64,000 nt of DNA from Clostridia bacterium. Lineage in GTDB: Bacteria; Bacillota; Clostridia; Christensenellales; QAND01. The stretch covers positions 1 to 64,000 of the forward strand of contig JAFSIR010000027.1 in the NCBI GenBank assembly GCA_017439715.1. Reading direction: 5' to 3'. The notes under the pieces were generated by a model. That model saw only the letters and a program-made list of their open reading frames with translations. It had not been told where the DNA came from and made no database searches. Every line of letters starts with the position of its first letter. Position 1 is the first letter of the stretch. The translations under genes were made by a program, and so were the position numbers. Shown here one piece after another: positions 55,504 to 64,000 of the stretch.

Positions 55504-56835
55504 ATGTCCACTACGATGACAAAGCTCGAAAAGAGCACTGCTAAGATTGATACCGTTGTGCCCGCCGCTCAGTTTTCTGAAGCGATCGAAAAAGCATACC
55601 GCCGTGAACGCGGCCGCTTTGCTGTGCAGGGCTTCCGCAAAGGCCGCGCCCCGCGCTTTATGATCGAACGTGTGTATGGCAAAGATGTGTTCTATGATGA
55701 AGCTGTTGATCTGATTGCCACGGAAGTGCTTGAATCGGCCATCAAAGAACTGGAAATCGAAACGGTCGGCCGTCCGACGCTGAACGTTGTTAAAGCGGTT
55801 GAAGGGGAAGATCTTGAACTGTCTTACCATGTTTCCCTGTATCCCGAAGTAACGCTGGGGCAATATAAAGGCGTGGAGATCGAGAAATTCACGGCGCCGT
55901 TTGCCATTGAACGCGTTCAGGCCGAAGTGGAGCGTGTGCAGCAGGCGCATGCGCGCTTTAGCGCTGTGAATCGCCCGATCGAAAACGGCGACCGCATTAT
56001 CTTTGATTATAAAGGCCGCATTGGTGAAGAATATTTTGAAGGCGGCTCTGCGGAAAAAGCCCAGCTTGATATTGGCTCCGGCCAGTTCATTCCCGGTTTT
56101 GAAGAGGGCATGATCGGTATCGAAGTGGGTCAGGATCGCGAAGTGCCGGTAACGTTCCCGACGGAATATCATGCAGAAGAGCTGGCCGGCAAAGCCGCTA
56201 TCTTTGAAGTGCATGTGCACGAAGTGCTCCAGAAAGAGCTGCCGGATATTAATGATGATCTGGCCATGGATGCTTCCGAATTTGATACGCTGGATGAATG
56301 GAAAGCGGATATCGAACGCAAAATGCGTGAAGATGCAAAACGCACCGAAGACAACGTGCTGCGCAACTATGCCTTGGAAGCTGTTGTGAAGAATGCCACG
56401 TTTGAAGTGCCGGATGCTATGATTGAGAGCCAGATGGACGCGATCATGCGTGATTTTGCACAGCGCCTTGCGTATCAGGGCATCAACCTTGGGGACTACT
56501 TCCAGTATGCAGGCATTTCCGCCGAGGATATGCGCGAGCAGTCCCGCGAGGATGCTACCCGCCGTGTTCAGAACCAGATCGTGCTTGATGAGATCACGAA
56601 AGTGGAAAACATCACGGCTTCCGAAGAAGAAATTGCTGAGCGCATCAAAGAGATGGCCAAACAGTATAACCAGCCGGAAGACAAGTTTGCCGCAACGATC
56701 ACCGATGCGGACAAACAGTATATCGGCGAAGACATTGCGATCACAAAAACCTTGCAGTTCCTTGTGGACAATGCTGTGATGGTGGATCCTAAACCGGAAG
56801 AAGCGGAAGCGGAAGCGGCAGAGGAAGAAAAATAA
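55504..56835 (+). CDS. tig: Trigger factor
   Basis: Trigger factor is the ribosome-bound chaperone and prolyl isomerase. The 443-residue protein has the ribosome-binding N-terminal domain (GFRKGRAPRFMIERVYG, with the signature FRKG near residue 44), the FKBP domain (ENGDRIIFDYKGRIGEE..F.GG) and the C-terminal arms. The frame is open 26 codons upstream, but MSTTMTKLEKSTAK at 55504 is the family start. It begins the tig-clpP-clpX unit. Confidence 0.96.
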   Translation: MSTTMTKLEKSTAKIDTVVPAAQFSEAIEKAYRRERGRFAVQGFRKGRAPRFMIERVYGKDVFYDEAVDLIATEVLESAIKELEIETVGRPTLNVVKAVEGEDLELSYHVSLYPEVTLGQYKGVEIEKFTAPFAIERVQAEVERVQQAHARFSAVNRPIENGDRIIFDYKGRIGEEYFEGGSAEKAQLDIGSGQFIPGFEEGMIGIEVGQDREVPVTFPTEYHAEELAGKAAIFEVHVHEVLQKELPDINDDLAMDASEFDTLDEWKADIERKMREDAKRTEDNVLRNYALEAVVKNATFEVPDAMIESQMDAIMRDFAQRLAYQGINLGDYFQYAGISAEDMREQSREDATRRVQNQIVLDEITKVENITASEEEIAERIKEMAKQYNQPEDKFAATITDADKQYIGEDIAITKTLQFLVDNAVMVDPKPEEAEAEAAEEEK

Positions 56836-56892
56836 GCGTAGTATGCAAGCGTGATCGGCAACAAACATAGAATTTCCTGCGGAGGAAGTAAC

Positions 56893-57480
56893 ATGCCGAG
56901 TTATGTACCAATTGTAATAGAACAAACCAATCGCGGGGAGCGCAGCTATGACATTTATTCCCGTCTGCTGCGCGACCGCATCATCTTTCTCGATGGCGAA
57001 GTGGATGACCACAGCGCCAGCGTGATCATTGCCCAGCTGCTTTTCCTTGAGGCGGAGGACCCGGATAAAGACGTGATGCTGTATATCAACAGCCCGGGCG
57101 GGTCGGTTACGGCGGGCATGGCGATTTATGACACCATGCAGTATATCCGTTGTGACGTTTCCACCATCTGTGTAGGTATGGCGGCATCTATGGGTGCGTT
57201 TTTGCTGGCGGCAGGCGCAAAAGGAAAGCGCAAAGCGCTTCCGAATGCGGAAATCATGATCCATCAGCCGTCCGGCGGCGCCAGCGGCCAGGCGACCGAT
57301 ATTGCCATTGTGGCAGAGCGGATCGTTAAAATGAAAGAAAAGCTGAACCGTATTCTGGCCGCCCGTACGGGGCAGAGCTATGAGCAGGTGTGCGCGGATG
57401 CGGAGCGCGACCATTACATGGAAGCAGAGCAGGCGTTGGCATACGGGCTGATCGATGAGATCATTCCGGCTCGCCGATGA
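56893..57480 (+). CDS. clpP: ATP-dependent Clp protease proteolytic subunit
   Basis: This serine protease subunit forms the ClpXP chamber. The 195-residue protein has the catalytic Ser in [11 protein letters not shown] near residue 97, His in [10 protein letters not shown] near 122, and Asp in AERDHYM near 171, plus the N-terminal axial loop ([20 protein letters not shown]). GGAGGAAG precedes the ATG at 56893; an ATG 14 codons earlier has no site. Confidence 0.97.
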   Translation: MPSYVPIVIEQTNRGERSYDIYSRLLRDRIIFLDGEVDDHSASVIIAQLLFLEAEDPDKDVMLYINSPGGSVTAGMAIYDTMQYIRCDVSTICVGMAASMGAFLLAAGAKGKRKALPNAEIMIHQPSGGASGQATDIAIVAERIVKMKEKLNRILAARTGQSYEQVCADAERDHYMEAEQALAYGLIDEIIPARR

Positions 57481-57495
57481 TCAGGAGGAAAACGA

Positions 57496-58779
57496 TTGCC
57501 TAACAACGAAGATAATCAAATTCGCTGCTCATTTTGCGGAAAGACGCAGGATCAGGTGAGAAGGTTTGTGGCCGGGCCTAATGCGTATATCTGCGACGAG
57601 TGTATTGAGCTGTGCAAAGATATTCTGGAAACAGAAACGAACGACACTTCAAATATGACGCTGGAGGATCTGCCGAAACCCAAAGAGATCCTGGAAATTT
57701 TGGATCAGTATGTGATTGGGCAGGACAGCGCCAAAAAAAGCATGGCTGTTGCGGTGTATAACCACTATAAACGCGTGCTGTCGCCCAAGCGCGACAATGA
57801 TGATGTTGAGCTGCAGAAAAGCAACATGCTCATGCTGGGGCCGACTGGCTGCGGCAAGACTATGTTGGCACAGACGCTGGCCAGAATACTCGATGTTCCG
57901 TTTGCGATCGCGGACGCAACAAGCTTAACAGAAGCCGGTTATGTGGGCGAAGACGTTGAGAATATTTTGCTCAAGTTGATCCAGGCTGCAAACTATGATG
58001 TGCAGCGGGCGGAAAAGGGCATCATCTATATTGACGAAGTGGATAAGATTGCCCGCAAGAGCGAAAACCCGTCTATCACGCGCGATGTGTCCGGCGAAGG
58101 CGTGCAGCAGGCACTGCTCAAGATCCTGGAAGGCACGGTTGCTTCTGTGCCGCCGCAGGGCGGACGCAAACATCCGCATCAGGACTTTATCCAGATAGAC
58201 ACAACAAACATTCTGTTCATTGTCGGCGGTGCTTTTGATGGCATTGAAAAGATCATAGAAGCGAGAACCGGCAAAAAAACCATGGGTTTTGGAGCGGACA
58301 TTCAGAAGAAAGAAGAAAAAGAGATCGGTGAAACGCTGCGCCAGATTATGCCTCAGGATCTGCTGAAGTTTGGGCTGATCCCTGAGTTTATTGGGCGGTT
58401 GCCGGTGATCGTTACGCTTAATGCGTTGGATGAAAAGGCGCTGGTAAGCATACTGACACAGCCGAAAAACGCGCTGGTAAAACAGTACAAACGCTTGTTT
58501 GAGATGGACGGCGTGAATCTGACGATCGAAGACTCTGCGTTGAAAGAAATCGCGAATCAGGCTATGGAACAGAACACGGGGGCCCGCGGTCTGCGCTCGA
58601 TCCTTGAAACGCTGATGCTGGATGTTATGTTCGAGATCCCTTCCCGCACGGATGTTGGGACCTGCGTTATCACAAAGGATACTGTGCTTAAAAAAGGGAA
58701 ACCCACGCTGATGCCGGCGCTACCGGACAGCGGCATAAAAACAAAAACCAAGCGCAAACCCGCGCTTGAAACAGTTTAA
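57496..58779 (+). CDS. clpX: ATP-dependent Clp protease ATPase subunit ClpX
   Basis: ClpX unfolds substrates for ClpP. The 427-residue AAA+ protein has the N-terminal zinc domain (CSFCGKTQ...CDECIELC), Walker [15 protein letters not shown] near residue 116, Walker [11 protein letters not shown] near 177 and sensor motifs. The pore loop Y-V-G in [10 protein letters not shown] is seen. It starts with TTG at 57496 behind AGGAGG, directly after clpP. A terminator ends the unit. Confidence 0.97.
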   Translation: MPNNEDNQIRCSFCGKTQDQVRRFVAGPNAYICDECIELCKDILETETNDTSNMTLEDLPKPKEILEILDQYVIGQDSAKKSMAVAVYNHYKRVLSPKRDNDDVELQKSNMLMLGPTGCGKTMLAQTLARILDVPFAIADATSLTEAGYVGEDVENILLKLIQAANYDVQRAEKGIIYIDEVDKIARKSENPSITRDVSGEGVQQALLKILEGTVASVPPQGGRKHPHQDFIQIDTTNILFIVGGAFDGIEKIIEARTGKKTMGFGADIQKKEEKEIGETLRQIMPQDLLKFGLIPEFIGRLPVIVTLNALDEKALVSILTQPKNALVKQYKRLFEMDGVNLTIEDSALKEIANQAMEQNTGARGLRSILETLMLDVMFEIPSRTDVGTCVITKDTVLKKGKPTLMPALPDSGIKTKTKRKPALETV

Positions 58780-58790
58780 CAAAACATTGC

Positions 58791-58823
58791 AAAACCCCCG
58801 CGCGCGATATACACGGGGGTTTT
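58791..58823 (+). terminator. Rho-independent terminator between clpX and lon
   Basis: AAAACCCCCG (58791-58800) pairs with CGGGGGTTTT (58814-58823). It closes the tig-clpP-clpX transcript 12 nt after the clpX stop. Confidence 0.85.
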
Positions 58824-58847
58824 GCTGTCAGGAGAGGAGCTATCCAT

Positions 58848-61169
58848 ATGCCGGAATATCCGCTTTTACCGCTGCGGGGGATCACGGTTTTTCCGTTTGC
58901 CACACTCCATTTTGATGTAGGCCGGGCAAAGTCGCTCGCTGCTTTGTCGGCAGCGATGGATACCAATCAAGAGCTGCTTTTGGTGGCGCAGAAAAATACA
59001 GAAGCGAATGAACCTGTGCAGGAGGATGTTTATCAGATCGGTACGATCTGCCGCATCAGGCAGGTTCTCGCGTTGCCGGGCGACAATGTGCGCGTGCTGG
59101 TGGAAGGTGTGCAACGTGCCCGGATACTTGCGTTTACGCAGGATATCCCATTTGTTCGCTGTGAAGCAGAGCCTATTGAAGAGCTGAACGAAACAGAGAA
59201 TGACATTGAAACGGAAGCAGCCATGCATGTGCTTATGGAAATCGTGGAGGAATATGCAAATCTGAGCAACCACATTTCCCGGGACACGGTGTTTTCCATC
59301 GGTTCTGTCAGTGAGCCTGCGCGTTTTGCGGATGTGATCGCTTCCGACATTCTTCAGAAGCTGGAAAACAAGCAGACGATACTGGAAACGATTGACCCGG
59401 TGGAACGAATGGGCGCGCTTATGAAAATCCTTCAGCATGAAGTGGCTGTTAAACGTATTGAAAAACGGATCGGTAAACGCGTGCGTTCCTCGATCGATAA
59501 ATCGCAGCGTGAGTTTTTCCTGCGAGAGCAGATCAAAGCGATCCAGAAAGAGTTGGGTGAGAAAGATACAGCGGTTGAACTGGAGGAACTGCGCCAAAAA
59601 ACCAAGGAGATCCCGCTGTCTGACCAGGCGCGTGAGCGCGTTTTGAAAGAGATTGATCGTTTGAGCAGAATGCAGGCGTCTTCGCCGGAAGCTACGGTGT
59701 CTCAAACGTATATCGATACGATACTTGATATGCCGTGGGGGAAGATCGATCAGGGGAATACGGATCTTGAGCAGGCCCGCCGCATTTTTGACGAGGATCA
59801 CTACGGCCTTGAAAAAGTGAAGGAACGCATTATTGAGTATCTGGCGGTTTGCCAGCTGCGTAAAGACAGCAAAGGCCCTATCCTGTGCTTGGTTGGGCCG
59901 CCCGGTACGGGTAAAACAAGCATTGCGAAATCGGTGGCCCGAGCGTTGGGACGCGCTTTTACGCGTGTATCGCTGGGCGGTGTACATGATGAGGCGGAGA
60001 TCCGCGGCCACAGAAGAACCTATATCGGTGCTGTGCCGGGCAATGTGATCACCGGTCTGCATCAGGCGGGCAGCATGAATCCGGTGTTCCTGTTTGACGA
60101 GATTGATAAGCTGGGCGGTGATTTCAGGGGCGATCCCGCCAGTGCCATGCTGGAGGTGCTGGACCCGGAACAGAATAAGGCGTTCCGCGACCATTATCTT
60201 GATATTGATTTTGATCTTTCCAAGGTGCTGTTTATCACAACGGCAAACGAAACATCTACAATCGCGCGGCCGTTACTGGATCGTATGGAAGTGATCGAAG
60301 TGCCGTCGTACACTTCGTATGAAAAGATTGAGATTGCCAGGCGATATCTTGTGCCTAAGCAAATTGCGGAGCATGGGATAGGGGCTGATGATCTTGTGTT
60401 TGAAGAAGGCGTGCTGGATGCAATCGTGCAGCAGTATACGGCTGAAAGCGGCGTAAGAAGCCTGGAACGGCAGATAACAACAGTGTGCCGGAAAGTGGCC
60501 AGCAAGATCGCGAGCGGGGGGGAAACGCCGCAAACGGTTACGAAAAGCTTGCTGCGCGAATATTTGGGATTGCCCCGTGTTCGTCACGAGGATAAAGACC
60601 TAAGCGATAAAGTCGGTGTAGCAACAGGTCTTGCGTGGACGATGATCGGCGGTACTACGCTGCAGATCGAAACAAGCTGTATGCCCGGCACCGGCAAAAT
60701 AGAGCTTACCGGCCAATTGGGCGATGTGATGAAGGAATCGGCGCGTACAGCGCTCAGCTACCTGCGTGCCCATGCAAAGGAATGGAAGATCGACCCTTCG
60801 TTTTATAAAAAACAGGATTTGCACATCCATATACCGGAAGGCGCAACGCCTAAAGACGGGCCCAGCGCCGGCGTTACGCTGGCAACTTCGGCACTGAGTG
60901 CACTTTCAGGCCTGCCGATCCGTGGCGATATTGCCATGACCGGTGAAATCACGCTGACCGGCCGCGTGCTGCCTGTTGGCGGCATCCGCGAAAAAACGCT
61001 GGCAGCCCTGCGTGAAAACATCCATACGGTGATCATGCCGCGGGAAAACGAAGCGGATTTTATGGAGATAGACCAAGCTTTGCGCGAACAAATAACGGTG
61101 CATTACGCAACGAATATTCAAGATGTATTTGCGCTGGCTGTGCGCCGGGAGGATAAAGATGCAGATTAA
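58848..61169 (+). CDS. lon: ATP-dependent Lon protease
   Basis: Lon degrades misfolded and regulatory proteins. The 773-residue protein has the N-terminal substrate domain, Walker A GPPGTGKTSIAKS near residue 350, Walker B PVFLFDEIDKLGGD, and the C-terminal protease with catalytic Ser in KDGPSAGVTLATS and Lys in PVGGIREKTLAALR. GGAGAGGAG precedes the ATG. lon-engB order is conserved in Bacillota. Confidence 0.97.
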   Translation: MPEYPLLPLRGITVFPFATLHFDVGRAKSLAALSAAMDTNQELLLVAQKNTEANEPVQEDVYQIGTICRIRQVLALPGDNVRVLVEGVQRARILAFTQDIPFVRCEAEPIEELNETENDIETEAAMHVLMEIVEEYANLSNHISRDTVFSIGSVSEPARFADVIASDILQKLENKQTILETIDPVERMGALMKILQHEVAVKRIEKRIGKRVRSSIDKSQREFFLREQIKAIQKELGEKDTAVELEELRQKTKEIPLSDQARERVLKEIDRLSRMQASSPEATVSQTYIDTILDMPWGKIDQGNTDLEQARRIFDEDHYGLEKVKERIIEYLAVCQLRKDSKGPILCLVGPPGTGKTSIAKSVARALGRAFTRVSLGGVHDEAEIRGHRRTYIGAVPGNVITGLHQAGSMNPVFLFDEIDKLGGDFRGDPASAMLEVLDPEQNKAFRDHYLDIDFDLSKVLFITTANETSTIARPLLDRMEVIEVPSYTSYEKIEIARRYLVPKQIAEHGIGADDLVFEEGVLDAIVQQYTAESGVRSLERQITTVCRKVASKIASGGETPQTVTKSLLREYLGLPRVRHEDKDLSDKVGVATGLAWTMIGGTTLQIETSCMPGTGKIELTGQLGDVMKESARTALSYLRAHAKEWKIDPSFYKKQDLHIHIPEGATPKDGPSAGVTLATSALSALSGLPIRGDIAMTGEITLTGRVLPVGGIREKTLAALRENIHTVIMPRENEADFMEIDQALREQITVHYATNIQDVFALAVRREDKDAD

Positions 61170-61764
61170 TAAAGCGCGCTTGGTTGGCACTTATTTCAGC
61201 GCAGAACAATATGCGCCTTCGGGTTTGCCGGAAATTGCGATCGTAGGCCGAAGCAACGCCGGCAAAAGCAGTTTGATCAACCGATTGTGCAACAACAACA
61301 AGCTGGCGCGCACTTCAGCCACGCCGGGAAAAACGCGCAGCATCAACTGCTATGAGATCAATCAATCGTTTGCACTGATGGACTTGCCCGGATATGGGTA
61401 TGCGGCACAGAGCGAAGAAGAAAAACGCCGTTGGGGCAAGTTGATCGATGGTTACTTTACACACACAGAACAGCTTTGTCATTTGTTGATCTTGTGCGAT
61501 ATTCGGCATGATCCGTCTCAGAGCGACCGCGATATGGTTGAATGGGTGGAGCACTATCAGATCCCATACACGATGATCGCGACCAAGGCGGACAAGATCG
61601 CCAAAAGCAAGCGAAAGCCGCAGGCAGCACGGCTTGCCGCAAAGCTGGGCAATCCGCCGTTTGTTTGCTTTTCTGCTACGGAGGAGATCGGAAAAAACGA
61701 TCTTTTACAGGTGTTGGAAACAATTTTAACGAAAAACGCAGAAAAGGGATTGACAGATAGATAA
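61159..61764 (+). CDS. engB: Ribosome biogenesis GTPase EngB (YsxC)
   Basis: EngB is a GTPase for 50S assembly. The 201-residue protein has G1 IVGRSNAGKSSLINRL near residue 28, the switch II motif DLPGYGYA, TKADK and SATE. The ATG at 61159 has GGGAGG and overlaps the lon end by 11 nt; an ATG 12 codons upstream has no site. Confidence 0.95.
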   Translation: MQINKARLVGTYFSAEQYAPSGLPEIAIVGRSNAGKSSLINRLCNNNKLARTSATPGKTRSINCYEINQSFALMDLPGYGYAAQSEEEKRRWGKLIDGYFTHTEQLCHLLILCDIRHDPSQSDRDMVEWVEHYQIPYTMIATKADKIAKSKRKPQAARLAAKLGNPPFVCFSATEEIGKNDLLQVLETILTKNAEKGLTDR

Positions 61765-61828
61765 AAAAACAGTAAGAACTATAAAGGTTGTATGCCAATA
61801 TATCTAAATCAGAATGAGCGAGTGGAAG

Positions 61829-62236
61829 ATGTTAAAAAAATGCCCGAGATGTAATTTGAATTATTTGCGCCCCGGCGAAACTTTGTGTGATATTTGCAGC
61901 CGCGAACTTGGCAAAACAAAAACAAAAGATGAAACGATCATGATTTGCCCCGAGTGCAACGAGAATCCTGTTGTAAGCGGTGAAGAACTGTGCATCACCT
62001 GTCTGCGCGAAAGGATGCGGCAGGAATACACTGATATCATGGACGATGATACGGACGTGGACGCTGTGATCTCCGTGGACGATGAAACGAAGATCGATGT
62101 TTCCAAGATAGAGGAAATCCCGATCGACGATATCGACGATGAGATGCCGGAAAGCGAGCTTGTTGAAATTGACGCTGAGTTTGGCATTGACGAGGAAGCG
62201 GACGAGGAAGAAAGCGAGGACGACCTGCTGTATTGA
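61829..62236 (+). CDS. Small protein with two zinc ribbons and an acidic tail
   Basis: I do not recognise a named family. The roughly 135-residue protein has two zinc-binding pairs of the CPRC...CDIC and CPEC...CITC kind in its first 60 residues, and an acidic C-terminal half (for example VISVDDETKIDVSKIEEIP, ending DEEESEDDLLY). Such a form could bind RNA, DNA or a protein partner. Starts at 61814 (ATG) or 61829 (ATG) are both possible, neither with a strong ribosome site. It lies between engB and a phosphoesterase gene. Confidence 0.65.
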   Translation: MLKKCPRCNLNYLRPGETLCDICSRELGKTKTKDETIMICPECNENPVVSGEELCITCLRERMRQEYTDIMDDDTDVDAVISVDDETKIDVSKIEEIPIDDIDDEMPESELVEIDAEFGIDEEADEEESEDDLLY

Positions 62237-62253
62237 TGCAGCCGGTATGATAC

Positions 62254-62946
62254 ATGGCCATATTTGCGATTGCTGATCTACATTTATCCCATGCAGAGCC
62301 CAAGACGATGGAGATCTTTGGGTCTCATTGGGCTAATCATTGGGAGGCAATTGCCAAAGCCTGGCGAAGTGATGTGGAAGAGCAGGATATGGTGCTCATC
62401 CCGGGCGACATCAGCTGGGCCATGTATACGGAAAATGTGCGCCTGGATCTGGAAGCCATCGCTGCATTGCCCGGCCGGAAAGCGATCCTGCGTGGCAACC
62501 ACGACTATTGGTGGAGCTCACTTTCAAAAATCAAAGCGGTTTTACCGCCAAGCATTGAAGCGGTTCAAAACAACTGCATTGTTTATGGTGCGCGGGCGAT
62601 CTGCGGTTCTCGCGGCTGGACAGTGCCCGGATCAACCAATTTCTCGCAAAAAGACGCCCGTATTTATGAAAGGGAAGTGATCCGCTTAGAGCTTTCTCTT
62701 AAAGCGGCCCAGAAAACCGGGCTTTCGATCGGCCCAGTGATGATGCATTTCCCGCCGCTGAACGAGCAGAGCGAGGATAACGGGTTCACAATGCTGTTCG
62801 AAAAATACGGCGTTACACGGGTGTTGTACGGACATTTGCACGGCAGATCGCTGGAGGGCGCGTTTGAAGGCGAACGCAACGGCGTTGAATACACGCTGGT
62901 TTCCTGCGATCATCTGGGGTTTATGCCCAAAAAGATAATGGAATAA
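62254..62946 (+). CDS. Metallophosphoesterase
   Basis: This 230-residue cytoplasmic protein of the calcineurin-like phosphoesterase superfamily has all metal motifs in order: IADLHLS (D-x-H) at residue 7, IPGDISWA, LRGNHDYWW (GNHD) near 80, MMHFPPL near 165, and GHLHGRS near 197. The substrate is unknown; relatives act on phosphodiesters or nucleotides. No signal peptide is seen. A terminator follows directly. Confidence 0.9.
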   Translation: MAIFAIADLHLSHAEPKTMEIFGSHWANHWEAIAKAWRSDVEEQDMVLIPGDISWAMYTENVRLDLEAIAALPGRKAILRGNHDYWWSSLSKIKAVLPPSIEAVQNNCIVYGARAICGSRGWTVPGSTNFSQKDARIYEREVIRLELSLKAAQKTGLSIGPVMMHFPPLNEQSEDNGFTMLFEKYGVTRVLYGHLHGRSLEGAFEGERNGVEYTLVSCDHLGFMPKKIME

Positions 62947-62959
62947 AAAATATATATTG

Positions 62960-62992
62960 ACCTCCAAGGCCGATTGGTCTTGGAGGTTTTTT
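62960..62992 (+). terminator. Rho-independent terminator after the phosphoesterase gene
   Basis: CCTCCAAG (62961-62968) pairs with CTTGGAGG (62979-62986), followed by TTTTTTG. It isolates the mraZ promoter region. Confidence 0.92.
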
Positions 62993-63094
62993 GTTTGCAG
63001 CGGTGGAAGAAAAAGGCGAACATATATTCGCCTATTCCCTAAAAACAATAAAAACTGTGGCTATTTTGAAGCTAAAAAGCTTAAAAGTCACTAA

Positions 63095-63131
63095 AAAATG
63101 GGTGAAAGTGGTATAAAGTGGTTGCAAGTGG
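63095..63131 (+). promoter_or_regulatory. MraZ boxes (four repeats, 10-nt period)
   Basis: AAAATGG (63095), AAAGTGG (63105), AAAGTGG (63115) and CAAGTGG (63125) repeat every 10 nt, matching the AAAGTG-K-N3 box described for MraZ. The last box overlaps the -35 element. MraZ binding here would repress its own operon. Confidence 0.8.
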
Positions 63132-63150
63132 GTTTCGGGTGCTATATAAT
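63122..63150 (+). promoter_or_regulatory. Promoter of the mraZ-rsmH (dcw) operon
   Basis: TTGCAA (63122-63127), a 17-nt spacer and TATAAT (63145-63150) lie 23 nt before the mraZ start, right behind and overlapping the MraZ boxes. Confidence 0.85.
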
Positions 63151-63173
63151 ATCGGCAAAGGAGGTGGAGAAGC

Positions 63174-63629
63174 ATGCCCGGAATGCTGACCGGAAAATTC
63201 TTTCACAGCATGGACGCCAAAGGACGTGTAAAGCTGCCGTCGTTATGGGAACCGGCGCTTGAGAACCGATTCTGGTTGATGACTGGCATCGGGAAGTTCC
63301 TGCTTGTTTTCTCCGAACCTCAGTTTGAAGATTTTGCAAAGCAGATCATGCAGCTGCCCATGACAGACCCCAATGCGCATGCGCTTCGCCTAAGCTTTGG
63401 CTCGGGGGCGTATAACTGTGAACTGGACAAGCAGGGGCGGTTTTTGATCCCCCAGCAGCTGCGGGAGTTTGCCGGCCTTGAAAAAGATATTGTGATCGCA
63501 GGAGCTTTTTCCTGTGGTGAGATCTGGGATGCAAAAACGTGGCATGAATATCACCGTCAGTTTGCTTCCGGTGACAGTGCTGAGTTTAAAGACCTGATCA
63601 ACGCTGCTTCGCAGCAGTACACGATATGA
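63174..63629 (+). CDS. mraZ: Transcriptional regulator MraZ
   Basis: MraZ is the AbrB-fold regulator at the head of the division and cell-wall (dcw) cluster; it forms a ring and binds repeated boxes in its own promoter. The 151-residue protein has two SpoVT/AbrB-like halves, each with the D-x-K/Q-G-R signature: MDAKGRVKLPS near residue 18 and LDKQGRFLIP near 88. AAAGGAGG lies 9 nt before the ATG at 63174; an ATG 3 codons later is a rival. It overlaps rsmH by 4 nt. Confidence 0.96.
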   Translation: MPGMLTGKFFHSMDAKGRVKLPSLWEPALENRFWLMTGIGKFLLVFSEPQFEDFAKQIMQLPMTDPNAHALRLSFGSGAYNCELDKQGRFLIPQQLREFAGLEKDIVIAGAFSCGEIWDAKTWHEYHRQFASGDSAEFKDLINAASQQYTI

Positions 63630-64000
63630 GCGGATTCACACACATTCCCGTTCTGCTGAACGAGGTCATGACGCTGTTGGCTCCCAAACCCGGCCACATT
63701 GTGGTGGACGGCACGGTTGGTCTTGGCGGCCACAGCGAAAAGATATTGGAACGGATCGGGGCGGCCGGTAAATTATACGGGATAGACCGGGATACAAACG
63801 CGCTTGAGATGTCCAAAAAACGCCTGAAAGACAGGTTCACGCCGATCCATGGCAACTTTTTTGATATGCGGGAATTGCTCACGCAGAACAACGTGGATCT
63901 GGTAGACGGAATATTGCTGGATCTTGGTGTGTCTTCTTATCAGCTGGATGATGGAAGCCGCGGATTTTCTTTCCATGAGGATGCCCCGCTTGATATGCGG
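63626..64000 (+). CDS. rsmH: 16S rRNA (cytosine-1402-N4)-methyltransferase, 5' part
   Basis: RsmH (MraW) methylates C1402 of 16S rRNA. Only the first 125 codons lie in the window. The visible part is intact: MSGFTHIPVLLNEVMTLL, VVDGTVGLGGHSEKIL (the SAM-binding motif), GIDRDTNALEMSKKRL and DGILLDLGVSSYQLDD. The ATG overlaps the mraZ stop (ATGA). The frame is open to the window edge, so this is a cut by the window, not a broken gene. Confidence 0.95.
   Translation, partial: MSGFTHIPVLLNEVMTLLAPKPGHIVVDGTVGLGGHSEKILERIGAAGKLYGIDRDTNALEMSKKRLKDRFTPIHGNFFDMRELLTQNNVDLVDGILLDLGVSSYQLDDGSRGFSFHEDAPLDMR

Noticed and set aside
55309-57414. A 701-codon open frame antisense to tig and clpP
   Set aside because: It runs across the promoter, the RNase P end and two certain genes, with no recognisable domain.

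Overview
The window reads as chromosomal core DNA of a spore-former-related Bacillota, most likely class Clostridia. Support comes from a short-form HisG with HisZ, an HrcA/CIRCE-controlled groEL-type heat-shock operon, a T-box in front of valS, the sporulation genes yqfC and yqfD, a SleB-type hydrolase, the Bacillus-like order yqfC-yqfD-phoH-pgpH-ybeY-era-yqzL-recO and dnaG-rpoD-trmK-nif3, strong GGAGG ribosome binding sites, and many TTG/GTG starts. I cannot place it to family. No rRNA, tRNA, CRISPR array, insertion sequence or phage was seen.

Layout. 1-1.05 kb: gene-poor and decayed, with GTTTCA/TGAAAC inverted repeats and the remains of a MATE transporter. 1.05-20.7 kb, all on the minus strand: a mannitol-1-phosphate dehydrogenase-like gene; trkA-trkH potassium uptake; an aconitase-superfamily hydratase with a small lipoprotein and, upstream, an unrecognised protein carrying two copies of a helix-turn-helix-like module; a complete ten-gene histidine operon (hisZ-G-D-C-B-H-A-F-IE-J) with overlapping ATGA junctions; a cold-shock gene; an FAD-dependent oxidoreductase; and a stand-alone Spo0A C-terminal-domain protein. 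20.87-64 kb, all on the plus strand: sleB-like hydrolase and a CDP-alcohol phosphatidyltransferase; T-box, valS, folC; lepA, hemW; hrcA-grpE-dnaK, dnaJ-prmA-rsmE-mtaB-hit; rpsU; a lipoprotein; yqfC-yqfD-phoH-pgpH-ybeY-era-yqzL-recO; ppdK; dgt, dnaG, rpoD, trmK, nif3-like and a zinc-ribbon protein; rnpB RNA; tig-clpP-clpX, lon, engB; a small zinc-ribbon protein and a phosphoesterase; and the start of the division/cell-wall cluster (mraZ, rsmH) behind a promoter with MraZ boxes.

Most of the window is conserved housekeeping: protein folding and quality control (HrcA regulon, trigger factor, ClpXP, Lon), ribosome and tRNA maturation (LepA, PrmA, RsmE, MtaB, YbeY, Era, TrmK, RNase P), replication and transcription initiation (DnaG, RpoD) and histidine synthesis. 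The least explained parts are the double-module regulator at 7.9-9.8 kb with its aconitase-like neighbour, and the Spo0A-C/SleB divergent locus at 20.3-21.4 kb. I did not find convincing evidence of a wholly new multi-gene system.
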